From assembly GCA_964390795.1 (NCBI GenBank), contig CAYMLQ010000063.1, forward strand, positions 1 to 20,183: 20,183 nucleotides of DNA, read 5' to 3'. This document shows positions 15,070-20,183 of this stretch, piece after piece (within the stretch, counting starts at the first letter, position 1; the number at the start of each line of letters is the position of its first letter). The translations under genes and the position numbers were made by a program. This stretch comes from CAYMLQ01 sp964390795 (GTDB taxonomy: Bacteria > Verrucomicrobiota > Kiritimatiellia > RFP12 > UBA1067). The notes beneath the pieces are model-generated. The model had not been told where the DNA came from, did no database searches, and saw nothing but the letters and a program-made list of their open reading frames with translations.

Positions 15070-15106
15070 CTTGCACCAAATAGCGAGTCGCTGCCTGACA
15101 CATCGA

Positions 15107-16288
15107 CTATGAAGAGGGGCTTGGGGTGCGGTCGAGGGCGGCCTCATAGAGCGAGCGGTAGCCGCCGATCATGTTGGCGGTGGAGAAGCGCTCGGCGCGC
15201 AGAGGGCCGGCTTGGCGCATGGCCGGCCAGCGGGGCTGGGCCTCACGGAGGAGCGCCGCGGCCTGGTCCGGGCGGGCCGGGTCGAAGTAGGAGGCCGCCT
15301 CGCCGCCGACCTCCGTCATGGGCAGGCGGTCGCTGGTGAAGACCGGGCAGCCGCAGGCCATGGCTTCGAGAATGGGCCAGCCGAAGCCCTCCGTGAAGGA
15401 AGGGAAGATGAGCGCGGCGGCCAGGCTGTAGACGGCGCGCAGCTCCTCGTTGGTCAGGCCGCTGAGCGACAGCACGTGGTCGCCGAGGCCGTCGCGCTGC
15501 ACCTGCTCGCGCATCTCGGGCGTGAAGGCCGGGCCGATCATGACCAGGCGCGTCGGATCGGCGGGTGCCTGCTGCCGCCAGGCGTGAAAGATCGAAAGCA
15601 CGCCGGGCCGGTTCTTGTACCAGATGTTGATGCCGACATGCAGGAAGAAGGGGGTTGTCACCGGCCAGGAGGCGGTCCACTTGGGTGCGAGGAGGCGCAG
15701 CGCCTCGTCGCGGTCCATCGGCCGGTAGGGGTAGTGCAGTCCGTTGTACACGACCGACACGCGCTCCGGCGGCAGGCCGGTCAGGCGCAGCAGGTGGTCG
15801 CGCGTCGTGGCGGAGATGGCGGCGATAAACTGGGCGTGTGCCAGGCCGCGACGCACCAGGCGCTGGTAGAGCCGCGTGCGCCATGGCTCGCGCCGCTCCG
15901 CCGCTTCGCCGAGGCACGCTTGCAGGGAGATCACGTCGTGGCAGGTGACGACGTGCGGCACGCGCTGCAGGTGGCGCGTGTAATTGGCGTAGGCCTGGTC
16001 GACGATATGCACCACCACGGGCGCGTCCGCCTGCAACTCCGCGATGCGGCGCTTCAGGACGCGCGGGAAGATCACCAGCTTGTCGACCGCCGCCAGCAGC
16101 TTGGAGATCGCCGTTACGGGGATGCGCAGGGCACCCCAGCGCACGGCAGGCGACAGGCAGTGGACCGCGACGCCCTGGGCGGCCAGCTCGCGTTCCAGCG
16201 ACTGAATATAGAACGTCATGCTCGAGACGCGCTGTTCGCGCTGATAGGGGCCCACGAGCAGGACCGCGTACGGTTTTTCAGTTCCCAT
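15107..16288 (-). CDS. Family 4 glycosyltransferase
   Basis: A 393-residue GT-B glycosyltransferase on the minus strand. The start is ATG 16288, with AGGA 5-8 nt upstream, giving MGTEKPYAVLLVGPYQREQR; the frame continues upstream only as shadow sequence. Motifs: HIVDQAYANY (94-103), VTCHDVISL (114-122) in the acceptor domain, VVYNGLHYPY (179-188) between the domains, FFLHVGINIWYKNRPGVL (214-231) for the donor strand with Lys225, and FTEGFGWPILEAMACGCPV (298-316) carrying the E-x7-E pair Glu300/Glu308. It lies 26 nt downstream of the minus-strand GT2 gene and should share its transcript. It points against the flow of the main gene cluster and converges on the Wzc-like gene. Confidence 0.92.
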   Translation of the reverse strand: MGTEKPYAVLLVGPYQREQRVSSMTFYIQSLERELAAQGVAVHCLSPAVRWGALRIPVTAISKLLAAVDKLVIFPRVLKRRIAELQADAPVVVHIVDQAYANYTRHLQRVPHVVTCHDVISLQACLGEAAERREPWRTRLYQRLVRRGLAHAQFIAAISATTRDHLLRLTGLPPERVSVVYNGLHYPYRPMDRDEALRLLAPKWTASWPVTTPFFLHVGINIWYKNRPGVLSIFHAWRQQAPADPTRLVMIGPAFTPEMREQVQRDGLGDHVLSLSGLTNEELRAVYSLAAALIFPSFTEGFGWPILEAMACGCPVFTSDRLPMTEVGGEAASYFDPARPDQAAALLREAQPRWPAMRQAGPLRAERFSTANMIGGYRSLYEAALDRTPSPSS

Positions 16289-16314
16289 GATATCCTGTTC
16301 TTCTGTCCGGAGCG

Positions 16315-17340
16315 TTACCACCTCAGCCGGCCACGCCGCAGTTCGCCGCACGCCGAAACGGAGGCCAGCATGTTGAAGCCCGCCCGGAGCAGCGCGCCGG
16401 GAAGGATGCGCAGCCGCCTGCCGCTCTGCGCCCATTGACGCAAGGGCAGACCGGCATACTCGCGGGCTACGGCAGAGGCGACCTGCCTCCAATTCGCCAG
16501 GGTCAGCCGGACCACCCAGTCGGGCTGCTCCCCGTTGCGGCGGCGCAGCAGTTCGCCGACGTCTTCGCCGCGGGCTGCGGCGGCCTGCAGGTCGCGGAAC
16601 ACCAGCCAGTTCATCACCGTGCCGATCATGATGCGCCGCTCGTGCCGCAGCAGGCGCCCGAAGGCGGTCTCGGCCTCGAAGAGATGGCAGGCTCCCTCCG
16701 CCTTGACGATGCGGGCGAGATTTTCAGGCGTCCGGAAATTATCGGTCAGCAGCATGGCCTTGACGAAACCGTCCTCGACGAGCAGGCCCTCGGGCATGGG
16801 GAGCGCTCGCAGGGCGGCGGAGCGGGCCAGGTAAAGCTGCCCGCAGAGCTTGGCCGGGCCAGTCGCCGCCAGCTCGGCCGCAGCCTGCGAAAGGCGCACG
16901 CGCGCGGCATCTGCCCCCTGTGCGCCGAACGTCTTCAGGGGGCGGTCGACCGCCACCACGGCTTCCGGCGCGGCCTTCAGCGCGCTGGCCAGACGCAACA
17001 GGGTGTCGGCGTCGGGCAGGCGGATGTCGGCATCGACCAGGAAAAGGGCGTCGGCGAGCGGGTCGCTGAGGTGCTGCACGTACTGGTTCCACGCGTTGGC
17101 TTTTCCCGGGCGGGCGATCTCCACGACCTTGGCCGTCAAACCCGGCAGCGGATGCGCCGCAAAATACGCGCGGGCGACCACGGCCGTGCGGTCGCTAGAG
17201 CCGTTGACGACGCACACGATTTCCAGCGGTGCGTCTCCGCGCTTTTCGGGCTTGAGCCAGCTTTGTTGCCACACATCCGAGAGCAGCGGGGGCAGGCGGT
17301 GCTCTTCATTATGTGCTAGTATTCCGACACTGGTTTTCAT
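16315..17340 (-). CDS. Family 2 glycosyltransferase
   Basis: A 341-residue GT-A glycosyltransferase. ATG 17340 gives MKTSVGILAHNEEHRLPPLL, the normal beginning of the fold; the ribosome binding site is weak (GAG, about 6 nt upstream). EIVCVVNGSSDRTAVVA (40-56), PGKANAWNQYV (78-88), LFLVDADIRLPDADTL (99-114) with the Asp-Ala-Asp metal site at 103-105, and GLLVEDGFVKAML (185-197) with the acidic pair are all present. The C-terminal part 275-335 has a weakly hydrophobic helix that may lie on the membrane. It is the first gene of a two-gene minus-strand unit and diverges from the O-antigen ligase-like gene. Confidence 0.9.
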   Translation of the reverse strand: MKTSVGILAHNEEHRLPPLLSDVWQQSWLKPEKRGDAPLEIVCVVNGSSDRTAVVARAYFAAHPLPGLTAKVVEIARPGKANAWNQYVQHLSDPLADALFLVDADIRLPDADTLLRLASALKAAPEAVVAVDRPLKTFGAQGADAARVRLSQAAAELAATGPAKLCGQLYLARSAALRALPMPEGLLVEDGFVKAMLLTDNFRTPENLARIVKAEGACHLFEAETAFGRLLRHERRIMIGTVMNWLVFRDLQAAAARGEDVGELLRRRNGEQPDWVVRLTLANWRQVASAVAREYAGLPLRQWAQSGRRLRILPGALLRAGFNMLASVSACGELRRGRLRW

Positions 17341-17428
17341 AAGCTCGTATTTTGACTTAAGAGTTGTGTTGTGACAAGTACGATCTGTAAACGAGGCCGG
17401 CTGGTACTCCAAAAGGAATAGACCGCTC
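17341..17428. promoter_or_regulatory. Divergent intergenic region with a possible weak minus-strand promoter
   Basis: These 88 nt separate two diverging genes, so promoters for both may lie here. On the minus strand TTGTCA (17377-17372) and CAAAAT (17354-17349) are 17 bp apart, matching five and four of six consensus bases, but the implied start would leave almost no leader before ATG 17340. For the plus strand I see TTGACT (17352-17357) with no convincing -10 partner. AAAAGGAA (17411-17418) is the ribosome binding site of the plus-strand gene. Confidence 0.3.
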
Positions 17429-18808
17429 ATGTTGCCAACCATACCGATCGCCCTGTTCGGCTGGATTCCGCTTGTGCTGTGGCTGTTTGCCCGCCTGCGT
17501 GCGCATCAGGCGGTTCTGGCCGGTTTTCTGCTGGCGTGGATGTTCTTGCCGCAATATGGCTTCAACATTCCGGGGTTGCCGGACTATGGCAAGATCAGCG
17601 CGGCCAGCTTGGGCATTCTGCTGGGGACTGCAATCTTCAATTCGTCAGCCTTCGCTCGGTATCGCTTCCATGCGGTGGATGTTCCGATGGCGGGGTGGTG
17701 TGCAGTTCCGTTCTTTACGGCGCTGGCGAACGGGCTCGGCGCGCACGAGGGCATTTCCTCCGTGCTGGACAGGTTTTTACTTTGGGGAACGCCCTGGTTC
17801 ATCGGCCGGCTGTACTTCGGCACAGCGGCGCGTTTGCGCGAGCTTGCCATCGGCATGTTTATCGGCGGGCTGGTCTATATGCCCTTCTGTCTTTATGAGG
17901 GGGCCATGAGCCCGCGGCTGCACCGCATCGTGTACGGTTTCCATCCCCACGTGTTCGGTCAGGCGAAGCGTGCGGGCGGGTGGCGCCCGGTGGTCTTCAT
18001 GGAGCACGGGCTCATGACGGCGATGTGGATGGCCAGCGCGACGCTGTGCGGGCTGACCCTGCTTGCGGGTGGGGGTTTCAAGGATCTACCCAGCCAGCAG
18101 CGCCGCCTGCTATGGCTGGCCTGGGGCGCACTCGCCGTGACCACCGTGCTGTGCAAATCCACGGGCGCGCTGTTCCTCTTGCTGTTGGGGACGGGGTTGT
18201 TTTTTGCTGCGCGCCTCTTGCGGATGCGCTTCCCGGTTTACGTGCTGCTGCTGCTGCCGATCCTATATATGGTTTTGCGCGGCACCGGCCTGTGGAGCGG
18301 GCAGAACCTGATCGAGGCCGCGGCGAGCGCGTCAAACGCGGATCGCGCAGGCTCGCTCGAATTCCGCATCAAGAATGAGAACGTGCTCATTGAAAAAGCG
18401 CTCATCCGGCCCTCGCTTGGCTGGGGCCGGTTCAGACGCTCGTTTGTCCGCGACGACGCCGGCGAGATCGTTTCGGTTCCCGACGGCCTCTGGGTTTTGG
18501 CGCTGGGAAGGGACGGGCTGATCGGGCTGACGATTCTGACGGTGACCCTGCTGGTGCCGCAGCTTTGCTTTCTGCGCCTGTATCCTCCTGTGCGGTGGAA
18601 GCAGCCCGCGGTGGCGGCCATGGCGGGGCTGCAACTGCTGATCGGACTCTTTATGATCGACAACCTGTTCAATAACATGTTCAATCCTGTGATTCTGCTG
18701 GCCTGCGGAGGGCTGGCTGGCCTGACGGCAGCGCCCGCCCACTCGCTTGATGATGAATGCGCCGTCGTTGCCGCCGCACCTTCTGTGCGGCGGCCGCGCG
18801 CGCTTTAG
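17429..18808 (+). CDS. O-antigen ligase/Wzy polymerase-like membrane protein
   Basis: A 459-residue polytopic inner-membrane protein of the O-antigen ligase (Wzy_C) kind, likely joining lipid-linked repeat units into polymer on the periplasmic side. About ten hydrophobic segments are visible, for example 5-20, 28-41, 59-71, 88-101, 138-153, 227-260, 268-284, 364-384 and 398-432. GGWRPVVFMEHGLMTA (183-198) is the conserved Arg-Pro-x-x-Phe-Met-x-His-Gly-Leu motif I associate with EPS-locus members. RAGSLEFRIKNENVLIEKAL (306-325) followed by RPSLGWG (327-333) matches the large periplasmic loop of the family, which carries the functional Arg. ATG 17429 has AAAAGGAA 10 nt upstream. The flippase gene begins 13 nt downstream, a usual Wzy/Wzx pairing. 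Ligase and polymerase cannot be separated by sequence alone. Confidence 0.82.
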   Translation: MLPTIPIALFGWIPLVLWLFARLRAHQAVLAGFLLAWMFLPQYGFNIPGLPDYGKISAASLGILLGTAIFNSSAFARYRFHAVDVPMAGWCAVPFFTALANGLGAHEGISSVLDRFLLWGTPWFIGRLYFGTAARLRELAIGMFIGGLVYMPFCLYEGAMSPRLHRIVYGFHPHVFGQAKRAGGWRPVVFMEHGLMTAMWMASATLCGLTLLAGGGFKDLPSQQRRLLWLAWGALAVTTVLCKSTGALFLLLLGTGLFFAARLLRMRFPVYVLLLLPILYMVLRGTGLWSGQNLIEAAASASNADRAGSLEFRIKNENVLIEKALIRPSLGWGRFRRSFVRDDAGEIVSVPDGLWVLALGRDGLIGLTILTVTLLVPQLCFLRLYPPVRWKQPAVAAMAGLQLLIGLFMIDNLFNNMFNPVILLACGGLAGLTAAPAHSLDDECAVVAAAPSVRRPRAL

Positions 18809-18821
18809 CAGGCACCCCATT

Positions 18822-20183
18822 ATGCATGAGACTCCTCCAAAGAAATCCGGTGACGACACTCAGAAGGCCCTAAAGGGTTCACTCTGGACGCTGGTCGGCT
18901 ACGGCGGTTCGCAGGTGCTGCGTCTGGCCGGCAATCTGGTTCTGGCCCGACTGCTCTTTCCCGAGGCGTTCGGCCTGATGGCGCTGGTCAACGTGTTCAT
19001 GCAGGGTCTACAGATGTTCTCCGACGTTGGGGTCGGTCCGGGGATCATCCAGCGCAAGGGAGGGACTTCGCCCGCCTTCCTGCGCACGGCGTGGAGCCTG
19101 CAGGTCATCCGCGGATTCGCGCTGTGGCTGCTCACGCTGGTCTTGGCGTATCCCGTATCCCGTTTCTTCGCGGCCAACAACGCGGACGCCGCTGCGCTGG
19201 CCTATCTTCTGCCGGTCACTGGCCTGACCGCTCTGATCGGTGGGCTCACCTCGACCAGCGTATTCACCCTGAACCGCTCTCTCGCGATGCGCAAGCTGAC
19301 GCTGCTCGAGCTGATACCGCAGGCGGTTTCGCTGCTGGCGATGATTGCCTGGGGCCTGTGCTGGCGTTCGGTGTGGGCGCTGGTCGCCGGCGGTCTCGTC
19401 TACAGCATCGCGCGGCTGGTGCTGAGCCACCTGTGGAACAGCGGGCGGCGCGATGGGTTCGGCTGGGATGCCGAGGCGTTGCGTGATCTTCTCGGCTTCG
19501 GCCGCTGGGTATTTCTGAGCACGGTGGTGAGCTTTCTGGCGACACACCTCGACCGTGTTCTGCTCGGACGCTTGCTAACCATGGGCGAGTTGGGGCTCTA
19601 CAGCATCGGCATGACCTTCGCGAGGGTGGCGATTCATACCGCGACACGCTTGGGGTCGACCGTGCTTTTCCCCCTGCTGTCGCGCCGCCAGGACGATCCG
19701 GTGCGCTTGATCCGCGCCTGCCTCAAGGCCCGGCGCGCGATCCTGTGGGCGAGCGGGACGGTGTGTGCGGCCTTCGCCCTTGCCGCGCCGTTTTTCTTCG
19801 AGACGCTCTATGACGCGCGCTATCGGGCTGCCGGCGGCATCTCGCGCTGGCTTGCCCTGTACACGTGGTCGCACGTGCTCGTCGTGAGCATGGACCGCAT
19901 CCCGCTCGCGCTGGGTCAGCCCAAGACGCTGTTCCTAGCTAATGCGGTTGCGACCGTCGCCATGCTGCTGGCCGCCGTCGGCTACCGGCTGGCCGCCTTG
20001 CCCGGCTTCATTGTCGGCATGACCGCAGCCAATCTGACTTCCCATGCCTTTCTGATCTGGCGGCTTCCCTCCGGACGCGCCGCCATGGCGTTGCAGTCGA
20101 CCTTGGCCACTGCCGGCTTCGGCGTGTATACCTTGCTGTCCATAACGGCCTTGCAGCTCTTCGCGGTCGGTTTGCCGTGGTGG
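18822..20183 (+). CDS. Wzx-type oligosaccharide flippase (3'-truncated by window)
   Basis: An inner-membrane polysaccharide transporter of the MOP superfamily (WzxC/RfbX-like) that flips lipid-linked repeat units to the periplasm. The frame from ATG 18822 runs without a stop for 454 codons to the window edge, so a little of the C-terminus is missing. The beginning is typical: a short polar tail, then KGSLWTLVGYGGSQVLRL and NLVLARLLFPEAFGLMALVN, with the LAR-LL-P-x-x-FG motif of the family. Later FGRWVFLSTVVSF, THLDRVLLGRLL and MGELGLYSIGMTFAR give the conserved Asp-Arg and Gly-x-Tyr pattern in the middle helices. About twelve hydrophobic segments are spread along it. The ribosome binding site (AGG) is weak. 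No polysaccharide-modifying fusion is seen. Confidence 0.9.
   Translation, partial: MHETPPKKSGDDTQKALKGSLWTLVGYGGSQVLRLAGNLVLARLLFPEAFGLMALVNVFMQGLQMFSDVGVGPGIIQRKGGTSPAFLRTAWSLQVIRGFALWLLTLVLAYPVSRFFAANNADAAALAYLLPVTGLTALIGGLTSTSVFTLNRSLAMRKLTLLELIPQAVSLLAMIAWGLCWRSVWALVAGGLVYSIARLVLSHLWNSGRRDGFGWDAEALRDLLGFGRWVFLSTVVSFLATHLDRVLLGRLLTMGELGLYSIGMTFARVAIHTATRLGSTVLFPLLSRRQDDPVRLIRACLKARRAILWASGTVCAAFALAAPFFFETLYDARYRAAGGISRWLALYTWSHVLVVSMDRIPLALGQPKTLFLANAVATVAMLLAAVGYRLAALPGFIVGMTAANLTSHAFLIWRLPSGRAAMALQSTLATAGFGVYTLLSITALQLFAVGLPWW

Larger units (their letters stand above)
14834..15106. other. Intergenic stretch between convergent genes
   Basis: This 273-nt interval separates the Wzc-like gene from the convergent GT4 gene. 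It holds the transposase-like fragment, its leader and an inverted repeat. A second small palindrome, AGCGA-G-TCGCT, lies at 15082-15092. I see no clear rho-independent terminator for either convergent gene (no stem followed by a T run). Confidence 0.6.

Noticed and set aside
14834..15106. Possible transcription terminator between the convergent genes
   Set aside because: The hairpins present (15055-15070 and 15082-15092) are short and not followed by a run of T on either strand, so I do not call a terminator.
15212..16438. Plus-strand open frame of about 408 codons opposite the minus-strand GT4 gene
   Set aside because: The minus strand has a textbook GT4 with an E-x7-E motif; the plus-strand translation is Gly/Arg/His/Gln-rich with no pattern.

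Overview
This window is high in GC and densely packed with genes. It covers most of an extracellular or surface polysaccharide (EPS/capsule, Wzx/Wzy-Wza-Wzc type) locus that follows a riboflavin synthase gene. No rRNA, tRNA or CRISPR is visible. The gene style (WecG/TagA/CpsF transferase beside STAS and HATPase regulators, WcaJ-like sugar transferase, Wza, Wzc-like protein, many glycosyltransferases) suggests a Gram-negative bacterium. A member of the PVC group (Verrucomicrobiota/Kiritimatiellota-like) is a tentative guess from remembered family resemblance, not from a marker gene.

Layout. Bases 1-1342: the end of riboflavin synthase, joined by an ATGA overlap to a PfkB-family sugar kinase. 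Bases 1377-3359: a regulatory-looking block, made of a WecG/TagA/CpsF glycosyltransferase whose C-terminus looks like a degenerate STAS domain, a free-standing STAS protein with an intact Asp-Ser phosphorylation motif, and an RsbW/SpoIIAB-like HATPase. Bases 3356-4129: a complete polyprenyl-phosphate sugar-1-phosphate transferase. Bases 4129-5643: a three-part protein (nucleotidyltransferase-like, left-handed beta-helix, membrane sugar transferase-like) in which both enzymatic signatures are eroded. Bases 5640-11445: six assembly genes (GT2, GT4, GT2, serine-acetyltransferase-like, GT4, GT2), nearly all overlapping by 4 nt. Bases 11445-14833: the export pair, a Wza-like lipoprotein and a Wzc-like chain-length protein with a broken Walker A motif. 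Bases 14834-15106: an intergenic stretch holding a truncated transposase-like fragment on the minus strand with an inverted repeat around its start. Bases 15107-17340 (minus strand): a GT4 and GT2 pair. Bases 17429-20183: an O-antigen ligase/polymerase-like membrane protein and a Wzx-type flippase that runs off the window.

How it could work together (inference). The sugar transferase loads the first sugar phosphate on undecaprenyl phosphate. WecG and the GT2/GT4 enzymes extend the repeat unit and the acetyltransferase decorates it. The flippase moves it across the membrane, the ligase-like protein polymerises it, and the Wzc-like and Wza proteins control length and export. The STAS/HATPase pair, together with the STAS-like tail on WecG, could be a partner-switching circuit that controls polymer synthesis by protein contact instead of through a sigma factor. 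This is the most interesting idea in the window.
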